A stretch of 64,000 nt of DNA from Seleniivibrio sp. (GCF_021209385.1 NZ_JAJOIL010000001.1:124001-188000), one strand, 5' to 3'; shown: positions 25,037-34,974, counted from the stretch's first letter. Notes: generated by a model from the letters alone, not told the origin. Numbers and translations: made by a program.

Positions 25037-26545
25037 TTATCTGAGAATATCGTAGCTTGTTGTGTACATAGTCTTTTTGTCTATGTCGTCAAGCATACGG
25101 TTAACGATCCATGTCATCATCTGAAGTCCGCCTTTGTATCCTATTGTAGGATATCTGTGCAGGTGATGTCTGTCCTGAAGCGGGAAGCCTATTCTGCAAA
25201 GAGCGATGCCTGTATCTCTTTCAAGATATTTAGCATATGAGTTGCCTATTATCATATCCACCGGTTCTGTGAAGAGCAGTGAACGGAAGTGCCACATGTC
25301 TTTTCCTGCCCAGATCTGAGCGCCTTTAGCGAACTCATATTTGGAAAGGTTTTCTTTTGTCTCAGCTTCCCAGTCTTTTGAACCGTTGGAAACGAGAACG
25401 TGGATAGGCTCGCCGCCCATTTCCATAACAACTCTGCAAAGACCGTATGCAAGGTCGGGGTCGCCGTTGATACCGAATGTTTTGCCGTGGATCCAGTAAT
25501 AGGAATCCGCGATAGCATCCACAAGCTGACCTCTTTCAAGCTCAAGTTCAGCAGGCACAGGCTTGCCGGTAAGCTCAGAGATTGCCATAATAAGTTCATC
25601 TGTACCTTCAATACCGTAAGGGTTAACAACTTTAACGGGTTGATGCCATTCTTTTTCGATGAACTCAGCAGTTTTCAGCAGAGACCATTTCTGAAGCAGA
25701 AGTGTGCCTTTAGAGTTGGGAGCGTCTCTGAGGTCATCAAGGGAAGTACCGCCTCTGTACATTTTGTATTCACCGTCGGTGGGAGAGTTAAGTGTTTCAG
25801 AAGGATCTGAAAGCAGGTTAATCTCTGCACCGAACAGTTTGAAGATACGTTTGATCTCTTCGTAGTTTGCAAGATAAGTATCAAAGCCCATAATGACGTT
25901 GATTTTGTCATTTTTATGATCTCTTTTCTGTCCCATCTGAGAAAGGATAGCCATCATAGTGTTGTCGTAACCTACGATGTGCGAACCAACGAAAGAGGGT
26001 GTGTGTGCAAATGTTACAGGGAAGTCGGCGGGGATGTAACCCTGTTCTTTCGCGTTTTTAACGAAAGAGTTCATGTCGTCACCGATAACCTCTGACATGC
26101 ATGATGTAACCATAGTTATCATTTTGGGGCTGTAAAGTTCATATGTGTTTTGCAGACCCAGATAAAGTGCATTGTGACCGCCGAAAACCGCTGCATCCTC
26201 AGTCATGGCATCGCATGATGTGGGGAAGGGTTCACGGAAGTGACGCATAAAGTGCGAACGGAAGTATGATGCACAGCCCTGTGAACCGTGTACGAAGGGC
26301 ATAGTGCCTTCAAAACCGATGGCTGCAAACAGACCGCCTGAAGGCTGGCAAGCTTTCAGAGGGTTAACAACGAGATCCTGTCTTTTAAAGTTAAGGTCTC
26401 TGTATTCCTGTGTTTTTGTCCACTCAAGAGTTTCCTGTACTTTTGCGTCTGTTTCGGCATTTTCGTATTTAGCTTTTTCAGCGAACATATCCTGATATTC
26501 GCAGCCGTTAAACAGGGAAACGTGGTCTTTTATTTTTTCACTCAT
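25037..26545 (-). CDS. nifK: Nitrogenase MoFe protein beta chain
   Basis: A 502-residue subunit that shares the P-cluster with NifD. P-cluster cysteines are in VNPLKACQPSGG, HGSQGCASYFRSH and TSCMSEVIGDDM. Other hallmarks: MTEDAAVFGGHNAL and the C-terminal GFPLQDRHHLHRYPTIGYKGG in parts. Length is normal for the shorter NifK type. It follows nifD by 31 bases. Confidence 0.97.
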   Translation of the reverse strand: MSEKIKDHVSLFNGCEYQDMFAEKAKYENAETDAKVQETLEWTKTQEYRDLNFKRQDLVVNPLKACQPSGGLFAAIGFEGTMPFVHGSQGCASYFRSHFMRHFREPFPTSCDAMTEDAAVFGGHNALYLGLQNTYELYSPKMITMVTSCMSEVIGDDMNSFVKNAKEQGYIPADFPVTFAHTPSFVGSHIVGYDNTMMAILSQMGQKRDHKNDKINVIMGFDTYLANYEEIKRIFKLFGAEINLLSDPSETLNSPTDGEYKMYRGGTSLDDLRDAPNSKGTLLLQKWSLLKTAEFIEKEWHQPVKVVNPYGIEGTDELIMAISELTGKPVPAELELERGQLVDAIADSYYWIHGKTFGINGDPDLAYGLCRVVMEMGGEPIHVLVSNGSKDWEAETKENLSKYEFAKGAQIWAGKDMWHFRSLLFTEPVDMIIGNSYAKYLERDTGIALCRIGFPLQDRHHLHRYPTIGYKGGLQMMTWIVNRMLDDIDKKTMYTTSYDILR

Positions 26546-26576
26546 TTTAATCTCCTTTCCTTAATTTCCGGTCAGA

Positions 26577-28019
26577 TCATTTCCACGGGGGAGTGATCTT
26601 CTTCCAGATGGCTCCGTTTACAGCCATATCCATATCTCTTGCGAATACTTTGAAGCCGTCTACGCCGTGGTAGGGGCCTGAGTAATCCCATGAGTGCATC
26701 TGGCGGAAGGGGATACCCTGTTTCTGTGTTGAATATTTTTCCTTGATACCGGAACCGACAAGGTCAGGTTTGAAGTTCTCAAGGAGTTTTTCCATTTCAT
26801 ATTCGTTCATGTCGTCTACGATGAATGTAGTGTTTTCAACGTATTCGAGTGTTCTTGCGTAGTCGTCGTTGTGAGCGAACTCATAACCTGTGATTACAAC
26901 CTGTACACCAAGGTCGCGGAAAGCGGGGATGATGTGTCTGGGGCGAAGACCGCCGACAAACAGCATACAGTTCTTGCCGTCGAGTCTCGGTTTGAACTTG
27001 CTCACTATTTCATCAAACTGAGGCTGGTATTTCTCAGCGATGATCTTTTCAGTCTGCTGCTGAATCTTTTCATCGAAATGAGAAGCTATCTTTCTCATGC
27101 TTTTTACGATCTGAGTGGGACCGAAGAAGTTGAACTCAACCCACGGAATACCGAATTTTTCTTCCACATATCTTGATATGTAGTTCATTGAACGGTAGCA
27201 GTGGAGAAGTACAACCTTAGCTTTTGTCAGGTTCGCAATTTCGCTTACTGTGGAATCGCCTGTGGACTGGGAAATAACATTAAGTCCCATCTCCTCAAGG
27301 ATCTTTCTGGAGCTCCATGCGTCACCGCCGATGTTATAGTCGGCAAGCAGAGCCACGTTATAGGGGCTGTCTTCGATCTCGACGCCTTTAACTTCTTTTT
27401 CATATATCCAGTCGCGCAGTGAGTCGTTTGCAATGTGGTGACCCAGTGACTGGGAAACACCGCGGAAACCTTCACAGCGGCAGGGGACAACAGGTTTTCC
27501 GATCTCTTTGGATGTCGCTCTGGAAACCGCTTCGATGTCGTCACCGATGAGACCGATAGGACATTCGGAAAGAACGGAAACGCCTTTGTTCAGAGGAAAA
27601 AGCTGGTCAGCCTCTTTGATGAGGTTTGTCAGCATTTTGTCGCCGCCGAAAACGATGTCTTTTTCCTGAAAGTCTGATGTTATCTGCATTGTAACAAAGT
27701 TGTTGATGCCGGGTGTACCGTTTGCAAAGTTACGTCTTGCAGACCATGAATACTGACCGCAGCCGACAGGTCCGTGGCTGATGTGTATCATGTCTTTGAT
27801 GGGTCCGAAAACCACACCTTTTGCTCCCGCATATGCGCAGCCTCTCATAGACATAACGCCGGGGCGGATTTTTCTGTTTGCGTTAATGCCGCATTTCACA
27901 TCTTCGGCTTTAACGACCTCTATTTTTTTCTTTCTGTCTTTCGCAGTTCCGTCGTTGTATCCTTCAAGGATTTCCTCCATGACCTCAACGCCGTGTTCAT
28001 GTACATTTTTTCCAGACAT
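26577..28019 (-). CDS. nifD: Nitrogenase MoFe protein alpha chain
   Basis: A 480-residue subunit carrying FeMo-co. P-cluster cysteines are in [24 protein letters not shown] and [13 protein letters not shown]. The FeMo-co cysteine is in [22 protein letters not shown] (split here as [12 protein letters not shown]) and the FeMo-co histidine in [14 protein letters not shown] near the C-terminus. The active-site region is intact, so it should be catalytically competent. Confidence 0.98.
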   Translation of the reverse strand: MSGKNVHEHGVEVMEEILEGYNDGTAKDRKKKIEVVKAEDVKCGINANRKIRPGVMSMRGCAYAGAKGVVFGPIKDMIHISHGPVGCGQYSWSARRNFANGTPGINNFVTMQITSDFQEKDIVFGGDKMLTNLIKEADQLFPLNKGVSVLSECPIGLIGDDIEAVSRATSKEIGKPVVPCRCEGFRGVSQSLGHHIANDSLRDWIYEKEVKGVEIEDSPYNVALLADYNIGGDAWSSRKILEEMGLNVISQSTGDSTVSEIANLTKAKVVLLHCYRSMNYISRYVEEKFGIPWVEFNFFGPTQIVKSMRKIASHFDEKIQQQTEKIIAEKYQPQFDEIVSKFKPRLDGKNCMLFVGGLRPRHIIPAFRDLGVQVVITGYEFAHNDDYARTLEYVENTTFIVDDMNEYEMEKLLENFKPDLVGSGIKEKYSTQKQGIPFRQMHSWDYSGPYHGVDGFKVFARDMDMAVNGAIWKKITPPWK

Positions 28020-28064
28020 AGATTGACCTCTTAATTTTCAGTACAGTCGCTAATTAAACGTGGT

Positions 28065-28122
28065 GTCTCGAAAATGCCTGAAGAATCCGGCGGTCTGCCG
28101 AATAGGAAAGGCACTTTGAGAC
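28065..28122 (-). promoter_or_regulatory. Structured nifH-nifD intergenic element
   Basis: GTCTCGAAAATGCC (28065-28078) and GGCACTTTGAGAC (28110-28122) form a long stem with two irregularities, enclosing a second hairpin CGGC-GGTCT-GCCG (28088-28100). Such hairpins after nifH are known to stabilise its mRNA relative to nifDK, which fits the need for more NifH than NifDK. Confidence 0.6.
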
Positions 28123-28149
28123 TTCCCACTCTTTTTAATTCCTATGGGG

Positions 28150-29037
<888 letters not shown>

Positions 29038-29060
29038 TTATCGTTGACGCTTATTATGTA

Positions 29061-29075
29061 GCATCAGTCGTGCCA
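29061..29075 (-). promoter_or_regulatory. Sigma-54 promoter of nifH
   Basis: Minus strand TGGCACG-ACTG-ATGC: perfect -24 element, -12 GC in the right place, with A for T at its first base. It ends 42 bases before the nifH ATG. Confidence 0.85.
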
Positions 29076-29117
29076 GTTTTTGCAACTTACTGATAAAACG
29101 CTAATATTCCCTTATAT

Positions 29118-29132
29118 GCATTTTCCGTGCCG
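29118..29132 (-). promoter_or_regulatory. Second sigma-54-like element upstream of nifH
   Basis: Minus strand CGGCACG-GAAA-ATGC keeps the 12-base GG-GC spacing and lies 57 bases upstream of the first promoter, in the same direction. It could be a tandem promoter or a decoy binding site. Confidence 0.5.
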
Positions 29133-29173
29133 TTTTTGGTCTTGTTTTCGCCCAATAAATGCTCAATACCATT

Positions 29174-29189
29174 TGTAATAAATCTTACA
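29174..29189. promoter_or_regulatory. NifA upstream activator site
   Basis: TGT-AATAAATCTT-ACA is a perfect match to the TGT-N10-ACA consensus, about 100 bases upstream of the proximal -24 element, the usual distance for NifA with DNA looping. Confidence 0.8.
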
Positions 29190-29601
29190 ACAGAGATAAA
29201 AGTTATTATTTTTAAGGTTTTAGAACATGCAGGCACCTTTTTTGGATTTTTCATTCTCCCTTTTCGTCGGTTTTACCCAACCTTATTGGTAAAAATTGTA
29301 ATGTTTATTACACATTCAAATATGAATCCTTACTGATCAAAAAAGCATCAGCTGGTTATTTTTTGTTCTCCGCATCGCTTTTTTTGCCTGACCGACGATC
29401 CTATTATAATAAATCAACATTATTCTGTTCACGATACAGCATTAAAAACAGGACTGATTCAGACTTAAATTAAATTTTTTACGTCTTTACATTTTTTATT
29501 CATAGGCGTCACAATCACTTCCAGAAGCGGAACAGATGTAAATCAGTTTTACTCTTGAACTAAATATAGAATGATTTATATATGTCTCATGGAGGTGTGC
29601 T
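29190..29601 (+). other. AT-rich intergenic region with a candidate promoter
   Basis: About 410 bases without a gene. Near its end, TTGAAC (29555-29560) and ATATAT (29578-29583) with 17-base spacing make a plausible housekeeping promoter for the gene at 29602. Ribosome site GGAGGTG follows at 29591. I see no other structure. Confidence 0.4.
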
Positions 29602-30048
29602 ATGATACACAAGATGACACACTGCCTTCTTATGATTTTCGTTGTAATATTTGCAGTTCAAACAGCGAATGCCTTTGAGATAGGCGATACGGTTAAGGCT
29701 GTCGGAAAGACGGGAAAGGTTTACGAAGCGAAGATAGCTTCAGTGGCTCTCAGTAAGAACCTGCTTCTCATCAGAGAGGACGGGACTCAGTTCAAAATAC
29801 CTGTTTCAGGTATCAAAGCAATTCATAATATCGAAGGCGAGCTTTACAAAGCCGCGAACGGAACGTTCATGAAAGTGGTTAAAATAGTCACAAAGGACGG
29901 AAGAACACTTATGGGCGGAGTAAATGTCAGCGCAACAGTGGCTATCGAACACATGAACGGCATTGTTACAAATCTTATGATTCCGGACATGCATCGTTTT
30001 CAGTCAATAGAAACCGATAGCAGTTTGACAGTAAGCAGTATTCAATAA
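29602..30048 (+). CDS. Secreted hypothetical protein
   Basis: A 148-residue protein with a clear signal peptide (KMTHCLLMIFVVIFAVQTANA, cut here, cleavage about residue 24). The mature part is a beta-rich domain: EIGDTVKAVGKTGKVYEAKI, NLLLIREDGTQFKIPVSGIKAI, VKIVTKDGRTLMGGV. It has no cysteine in the mature form and no motif I recognise. It stands between the nif promoter region and a chemoreceptor gene and ends with its own terminator. No function is proposed. Confidence 0.7.
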   Translation: MIHKMTHCLLMIFVVIFAVQTANAFEIGDTVKAVGKTGKVYEAKIASVALSKNLLLIREDGTQFKIPVSGIKAIHNIEGELYKAANGTFMKVVKIVTKDGRTLMGGVNVSATVAIEHMNGIVTNLMIPDMHRFQSIETDSSLTVSSIQ

Positions 30049-30054
30049 TTTAAC

Positions 30055-30079
30055 GGGGCGGTCTCTGAACCGCCCCTTT
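30055..30079 (+). terminator. Terminator after the secreted hypothetical protein
   Basis: GGGGCGGT and ACCGCCCC form an 8-bp GC-rich stem with a 6-base loop, followed by TTT. Confidence 0.8.
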
Positions 30080-30241
30080 CATATTCCAACATTAACATTT
30101 CAATATTACAACTTCCAATTAGACAATATGTAATATATATAATATAATATCATAGTGTTTTCTATTTTATTCTTTTAAGTGACTTATTTTGTAAATTAAT
30201 AAATACCATTAAAGAAAATATATATTAAAGAGGAATTCAAA

Positions 30242-31918
30242 ATGAAATCACTAAAGATGAAAATAACACTGATGGTCGTAATCCCTATCATCGCCATCGC
30301 TCTCTTCGGAGCCTTTTCAAACATCAGAACAATCATGCAGGACAGCAAAGAGGAGATTGAGCGCACAAGAAATGATCTTATGGAAGCCAAAAAAGAAGAG
30401 CTGAAATCCTACATTGAGATTATGCTGACCGACGTAAACCACATCATAGAAACAGCACCATCCGAAGAAGAGGCAAAAAACATTATTATCGAAAAAGTCA
30501 AAAAGATACACTGGGGCGAAGAAGGATATTATTTCATTTATAATATGGACGGTATAATGATTTCAACCCAGAACAGCTACAAGTCCATAGGTACAAACAG
30601 GCTCAACATACAGGACGACAAAGGCTTTAAATATATTAAGGCAATGCTTGAAAAAGCCGCTTCCGGCAGCGGATACATCAGCTACATGAAGCTAAAAAAC
30701 TCCACAAACACTATTGTCCCTAAACTCGTTTATTTCGATGTAATTAAAAGATGGAACTGGGTGGTTGCCACCGGCTTTTATATAGATGACATAGACGAAC
30801 AGATAGCCGTTCTTGAAACCGACACAAAAGCAAAGCTGAAAAGCTTAATCATATCCACAATAATCAGCACTGCCGTTGTTGCACTGATAGCGCTGGTCAT
30901 CGTTATGTATTTCATCAAAAAACTCAGCGACAATATCAACATGGTCACTGAATCCCTTAAGGAAATTTCCACAGGCGAAGGTGACCTCACAAAACACCTG
31001 CCGGTTCTGTCCAATGATGAAGTCGGTCAGCTCTCAACGTATTTCAACAACTTCACGGCAAAACTGAGGGAAATAATAGCCGCCGCCCACGAAAGCTCCC
31101 AGTCTGTGGCGTCCGGCAGTGCCGAGCTGGCATCTTCAACAGAGGAACTCTCCGTGACGGTACGCGATCAGGCGGCACAGATAAATTCAGTCGCATCCGC
31201 CACAGAGGAAATGAGCGTTTCCGCCGCACAAACATCAGGCAACCTAGACAACAACCGCGCCGCAGTAATTGAAACAACCAACGATACTGCCGAAGGCAGC
31301 AAAATGCTTAATCAGGCTGTGGATGAGATAAATTCTATCAAAAACAAAGTTGACCAGCTGAACATGACCATTAAAAAACTCGCGGAGTCTTCCAACAATA
31401 TAAATGAAATAATAAACGTCATAAGCGATATAGCAGACCAGACAAACCTTCTGGCTCTTAATGCCGCCATTGAAGCGGCAAGAGCAGGAGAACACGGGCG
31501 GGGATTTGCAGTTGTCGCAGACGAAGTGCGAAAACTCGCGGAAAGAACCCAGACAGCCACAGGCGAGATAAACTCAATAATATCAGGCTTCCACAGCGAA
31601 TCCACCAAAGCATCTGAAGATATGGGATCTGCCATAAAACAGGTGGAACTCGGTGTAAACACCATGAAGACAACATCGACCTTTTTTGACAAAATAGTGT
31701 CATCCGTTCAGAAAATAAGCAAAATGAACGACGAGATAAGCGGAGCTGTCGGTGAACAGATAAAAGCCATAGACAACATAAACGCCAATGCTCAGTCACT
31801 TTCATCGGGAGTTGAGCAGAGTTCACAGGCGCTTCAGGAGGTCAGCCGGACAATTTCCGATCTTGAAACGCAGGCAGGAAACCTCATGGAACTTATAGGT
31901 CATTTCAAAGTTAACTGA
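30242..31918 (+). CDS. Methyl-accepting chemotaxis protein with single Cache domain
   Basis: A 558-residue receptor. Membrane segment 1 is about 8-26, the periplasmic part (30-200) is a single-Cache (sCache_2) type sensor with [20 protein letters not shown] and [15 protein letters not shown], membrane segment 2 is about 202-227, then HAMP, then the signalling domain with the hairpin tip [23 protein letters not shown] and [18 protein letters not shown]. The ligand is likely a small organic acid, by family habit only. There is no C-terminal CheR-binding pentapeptide. AGAGGAAT ribosome site. Confidence 0.93.
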   Translation: MKSLKMKITLMVVIPIIAIALFGAFSNIRTIMQDSKEEIERTRNDLMEAKKEELKSYIEIMLTDVNHIIETAPSEEEAKNIIIEKVKKIHWGEEGYYFIYNMDGIMISTQNSYKSIGTNRLNIQDDKGFKYIKAMLEKAASGSGYISYMKLKNSTNTIVPKLVYFDVIKRWNWVVATGFYIDDIDEQIAVLETDTKAKLKSLIISTIISTAVVALIALVIVMYFIKKLSDNINMVTESLKEISTGEGDLTKHLPVLSNDEVGQLSTYFNNFTAKLREIIAAAHESSQSVASGSAELASSTEELSVTVRDQAAQINSVASATEEMSVSAAQTSGNLDNNRAAVIETTNDTAEGSKMLNQAVDEINSIKNKVDQLNMTIKKLAESSNNINEIINVISDIADQTNLLALNAAIEAARAGEHGRGFAVVADEVRKLAERTQTATGEINSIISGFHSESTKASEDMGSAIKQVELGVNTMKTTSTFFDKIVSSVQKISKMNDEISGAVGEQIKAIDNINANAQSLSSGVEQSSQALQEVSRTISDLETQAGNLMELIGHFKVN

Positions 31919-31924
31919 TCGCTC

Positions 31925-31956
31925 AGGCTGCCGGATATCATCCGGCAGCCTCTTTA
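31925..31956 (+). terminator. Terminator after the chemoreceptor gene
   Basis: AGGCTGCCGGAT and ATCCGGCAGCCT form a perfect 12-bp stem with a 3-base loop and a short T-rich tail. It overlaps the last codons of the convergent macro-domain gene. Confidence 0.85.
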
Positions 31957-32378
31957 TTAAGCACTATAAATCTTTCATTAAGTATGGGCGCCAGAATTGC
32001 AATCACATCCGACGGACGAAGACCGCCCTTTCCGCATCCCGGAAGCGGCATATAAACCTTTTTCCATCCTATCTGATCCACAAGCATGACAAGCTCCAGC
32101 GCGGAACGCTTTATAAGCCCAAGATCGGCACGTTCCTGCCAGCTGTGTTCAACGGGAAAGCTGACTATCATATTGTCCAGATGATGCACATGGTTGCCGA
32201 ACTGGTCAACCAGATACCCCAGCTTAGCGTCAAGCCACGGCTGAACCTCGCCCACCTGTTTCGCGTTGCCGGAACCGAGATTTGCCTTGCCGTTCTTTCT
32301 CACAGTGCCGTTTGTGGTTATCACCACAGGATCTTTGCCCACATGGTCCAGAAGATCGCCCGTTTCAAATCGCATCAT
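31938..32378 (-). CDS. Macro-domain-like protein coupled to draG
   Basis: A 146-residue single-domain protein. The strand-loop VVITTNGTVRKNGKANLGSGNAKQ replaces the usual NAAN..L.GG loop of macro domains, and VYMPLPGCGKGGLRPSDV matches the second ADP-ribose phosphate loop (compare GCGxGGL in DarG-type macro domains). It should bind or hydrolyse ADP-ribose derivatives. It overlaps draG by 14 bases, with GAGGG as ribosome site inside draG, so both are made together. A task in handling free ADP-ribose or in de-modifying NifH is inferred from this context alone. Confidence 0.72.
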   Translation of the reverse strand: MMRFETGDLLDHVGKDPVVITTNGTVRKNGKANLGSGNAKQVGEVQPWLDAKLGYLVDQFGNHVHHLDNMIVSFPVEHSWQERADLGLIKRSALELVMLVDQIGWKKVYMPLPGCGKGGLRPSDVIAILAPILNERFIVLNKEAAG

Positions 32379-33258
32379 GCACCCTCACTTCCAGATTCAA
32401 AAGCTTGCCGGTCTGTTCCGAAACGGCATCCACAACCTTTGTCTCCAGCTTTCTAAGCCATTTTGAAGGAATATTGTTAACCCCGTAAAGCGCACCTGCA
32501 AGCATACCCACGATAGCGCCGTTGGTGTCCGCGTCGCCGCCCTGATTAACGGTGTTCACAAGAGTATCCTCGAAATATTCGCCCTCTGCAAAAAAATGCA
32601 TCACTGTTTTAAATGTATCCACAACATATCCGGAACATTCGCCCTTGTAGTTTGAATAAGAATACTTCGGAAACTCCCTTATCAGCCTGTTCCCTATGGC
32701 AAGCGACTTCAATTTGTCGCCGCTTGTGAATATTTCCCGCATCATCTCGCCGAAAACCAGTGTTATGCGGTCGGAATGTTCATTGTTATGGGTAAGCCTG
32801 CTCTGAGCAAGCGACATTTCTTCAAACTTTGACCAGTCCTTAAGGCTGTAAAGCACCAGCGGCAGATTGCGCATAGCGCCCCCGTTGCCTGCGGACTGCT
32901 CCGAATATGGCGATTCAGTTCTTCCCATGGTCACATAGTCTCTCAAACCGCGGCGCACAGTGGAGCCGATGTCAACAGGTTTTGATTTCATCCAGTTCAC
33001 AAAGTGGTCGGCAGCGGATGTCAGCCTGAATCCTTTCTGCTCAATTATGCTGGCACCCAGAGCAAGACACATCTCCGTATCGTCGGTCACTCTGCCCGCA
33101 CGGAGCTTAAGCCAGCCGCCCCCTATTATTCTGTTATGCACGCCGTAATGTTCTTTTATCTCTCTCGGATTCATAAATTCTGTGGTGGCGCCCAGCGCGT
33201 CGCCGACGGCAAATCCCAGATAACTTCCGAGCGCTCTGCGCAGTAGCTCATTTTTCAT
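32365..33258 (-). CDS. draG: ADP-ribosyl-[dinitrogen reductase] hydrolase
   Basis: A 297-residue ADP-ribosylglycohydrolase that removes ADP-ribose from the NifH arginine and reactivates nitrogenase. Motifs: GSYLGFAVGDALGATTEF, the Mn-binding TDDTEMCLALG near residue 60, SAGNGGAMRNLPL, and NQGGDADTNGAIVGMLAGA for the second metal-binding site. I start at the ATG at 33258, with GGAG seven bases upstream; a TTG two codons before is possible. It is divergent from draT with only 35 bases between the starts. Confidence 0.94.
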   Translation of the reverse strand: MKNELLRRALGSYLGFAVGDALGATTEFMNPREIKEHYGVHNRIIGGGWLKLRAGRVTDDTEMCLALGASIIEQKGFRLTSAADHFVNWMKSKPVDIGSTVRRGLRDYVTMGRTESPYSEQSAGNGGAMRNLPLVLYSLKDWSKFEEMSLAQSRLTHNNEHSDRITLVFGEMMREIFTSGDKLKSLAIGNRLIREFPKYSYSNYKGECSGYVVDTFKTVMHFFAEGEYFEDTLVNTVNQGGDADTNGAIVGMLAGALYGVNNIPSKWLRKLETKVVDAVSEQTGKLLNLEVRVHDAI

Positions 33259-33293
33259 TTGCAAACTCCGCGGATTTCCTCTATTTGATTATC

Positions 33294-34118
33294 ATGGGTG
33301 TAGAAAAACAGAAAAGCAGCATATCCCGTCTTAAGGATCTGAAGAGGTTTTACCATTACTCCAACCTCATCAATATCCCCACTTACATGTTTGTAAGCAA
33401 CGAATACAATCTGAACGTCATGCCTATCACCATAAGCGGGGTGTGGGAATACTATGCCGATATTTTCAATTCCATCAAACAGGCTGATACAATTGAAAAT
33501 GCCGCCAAAGTATTCACAAACGCAATGGACACGCTCTTCTCTCTTTCCGAAAAGCACAACGGGAAAAAAATGGGAAGCTACACCAGACTGCTGAAAGGAT
33601 GGCTTTTCGATTCCAACAGCATTGAAGGCGCCGTTATGAAGGGATGGGTTGAAAGCCGCTTCGGAATCATGCCGTTCTTTCATAAAGAGATCATCCCCGA
33701 TGTCAACAGCGAGGAATATTACGGATACATGGTTGAGAAGATGGATAGCAAACATAACAAAAATCTTATCTTCCATCAGCTTGATCTCCTCTACACCTAT
33801 ACCCAGTGCATCCTCCAGACGTTCTACAGGGATTCTCTGCCGAAAATCACGCTGTACAGAGGCGTTAACGACCTTTCGGAACACCTTGTGGTCAAGGAAT
33901 ATGACAAAACAAGGCTTTGCATAGAACAGAATTCGCTCGTGTCTTTCACATCCGACAGAGACATAGCGTCCCAGTTCGGCGATTATATACTGACCTCGGA
34001 AATACCGTACACCAAGATAGTTTTCTTCTCGGAAGTTCTGCCTACACTGAGTTTCGTCGGGGAAAAAGAATACCTTGTCCTCGGCGGGCGGTACGATACA
34101 ATTGTGACCTACTATTAA
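33294..34118 (+). CDS. draT: NAD+-dinitrogen-reductase ADP-ribosyltransferase
   Basis: A 274-residue DraT that moves ADP-ribose from NAD+ to Arg101 of NifH when fixed nitrogen is present or energy is short. Family patterns: FYHYSNLINIPTYMFVS, FDSNSIEGAVMKGWVESRFGI, ITLYRGVNDLSEH (the R of the NAD site) and ENSLVSFTSDRDIAS-like NSLVSFTSDRDIASQFG (the S-T-S core), with EKEYLVLGG holding the catalytic-type Glu. Start ATG at 33294; there is no good ribosome site, so the TTG at 33285 cannot be ruled out. Confidence 0.92.
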   Translation: MGVEKQKSSISRLKDLKRFYHYSNLINIPTYMFVSNEYNLNVMPITISGVWEYYADIFNSIKQADTIENAAKVFTNAMDTLFSLSEKHNGKKMGSYTRLLKGWLFDSNSIEGAVMKGWVESRFGIMPFFHKEIIPDVNSEEYYGYMVEKMDSKHNKNLIFHQLDLLYTYTQCILQTFYRDSLPKITLYRGVNDLSEHLVVKEYDKTRLCIEQNSLVSFTSDRDIASQFGDYILTSEIPYTKIVFFSEVLPTLSFVGEKEYLVLGGRYDTIVTYY

Positions 34119-34142
34119 AAGTGCGTCCTGCACTTTTAATAG
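34112..34142 (+). terminator. 13-bp-stem hairpin spanning the draT stop
   Basis: CTATTAAAAGTGC and GCACTTTTAATAG pair perfectly with a GTCCT loop and contain the draT stop codon. There is no T-run after it. It directly adjoins repeat copy B. Confidence 0.6.
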
Positions 34143-34371
34143 AAACGCTCCGGTCGCTTCAAGCTCCCTGCGCTCACGTTCCGCTTTCTCAGTCTGCTAA
34201 AGCAGCCCTCAAAATCTCCACGAAACTTCATCCTGAAACCTTGACTGTCTTCGCGAGGAGCACTAGCCGAAGGCTGAAAACATTTGCCTATTTTTGCAAA
34301 TGTTTCTGTACCGAGCTTGCTGAAATGAGTCCACTTTAAACTATTTGTCGAATAAAGTGACGACGCGATCT
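34143..34371 (+). repeat. Dispersed intergenic repeat, copy B (full length)
   Basis: The most complete copy. Bases 34247-34354 are identical, as far as I can read, to 56564-56671. The left half (34143-34246) matches copy A at 11357-11475 in reverse. It contains an AAACATTTGC/GCAAATGTTT hairpin (34278-34305). Short open frames across it are not conserved genes. Confidence 0.85.
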
Positions 34372-34381
34372 AAAAAAGACC

Positions 34382-34654
34382 TTACGCCGATTTTTTGTCC
34401 AGAACTATCCACTTGCCCTCTTCTTCGTCGAAATCCTCGATAACTTCGAGTTCCTGTGCGCGAAAGCCGAGTTTTTTGTTTACATCAAGAAAATGAACCA
34501 CATATACAGGCTCGAAATGGAATTCGGTTATCTCGCAGATGAACCCTTCCATTCCTTCATATGCAACGGGGGTGCCTCTTTTGCATCCGGCACAAGTTCC
34601 GTCATCTCTTATCATTTTTGTGACCATAACCTTCTGATTGACCTTAAGTTCCAT
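34382..34654 (-). CDS. nifZ: NifZ family protein
   Basis: A 90-residue protein of the NifZ family: VNQKVMVTKMIRDDGT, CKRGTPVAYEGMEGFI, EFHFEPVYVVHFLD and GFRAQELEVIEDF. NifZ helps the second P-cluster of NifDK mature. It lacks the long C-terminal part of proteobacterial NifZ. The extra CAGC at residues 21-24 replaces the usual PGR-type segment and is an unusual CxxC. It follows fdxB across a terminator-like hairpin. Confidence 0.85.
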   Translation of the reverse strand: MELKVNQKVMVTKMIRDDGTCAGCKRGTPVAYEGMEGFICEITEFHFEPVYVVHFLDVNKKLGFRAQELEVIEDFDEEEGKWIVLDKKSA

Positions 34655-34666
34655 ATCTCACCTCTG

Positions 34667-34698
34667 AAAAAAGCCCCTCCCCGAAAAAAAGGGAGGGG
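34667..34698 (-). terminator. Terminator between fdxB and nifZ
   Basis: On the minus strand CCCCTCCC pairs with GGGAGGGG around a 9-base loop and is followed by TTTTTT (34667-34672). It should reduce, not abolish, transcription of nifZ after fdxB. Confidence 0.75.
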
Positions 34699-34710
34699 AC
34701 ATGTCATTTG

Positions 34711-34974
34711 TTACGCACTAACAGGCGCGTGAGTAAAGCAGCCTTTGGGGCAGGCTTTTGAGCAGGCTTCACAGCCTATGCAGGCGCCATCATCCACTAT
34801 TGTCATATAGGTTTTTTCGCAGTCTTCGTCTTCGTATTCTTCAAGTGCGAGGCAGGCGTATGCACACGCTTTGAAGCAGCGTCCGCAAGCGATACAAGTA
34901 TCCTTGTTGAGTTCCATGATGAACTTGGGAATCCATTCTTTACCGTTTTTTCTGATTCCAGTAATAAATGCCAT
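34711..34974 (-). CDS. fdxB: Nif-specific ferredoxin III
   Basis: An 87-residue ferredoxin of the FdxB type: ITGIRKNGKEWIPKF at the N-terminus, cluster motifs CIACGRCFKAC and CIGCEACSKACPKGC, with the characteristic acidic insert between them (EEYEDEDCEKTY). It probably donates electrons for cofactor assembly or to NifH. It has a sigma-54 promoter 46 bases upstream and is divergent from nifA. Confidence 0.92.
   Translation of the reverse strand: MAFITGIRKNGKEWIPKFIMELNKDTCIACGRCFKACAYACLALEEYEDEDCEKTYMTIVDDGACIGCEACSKACPKGCFTHAPVSA

Noticed and set aside
33917-34339. Open frames across repeat B and C ending in the same residues
   Set aside because: Their shared C-terminal residues come only from the identical repeat DNA; upstream parts are unrelated and out of frame with draT and the glycosyltransferase.
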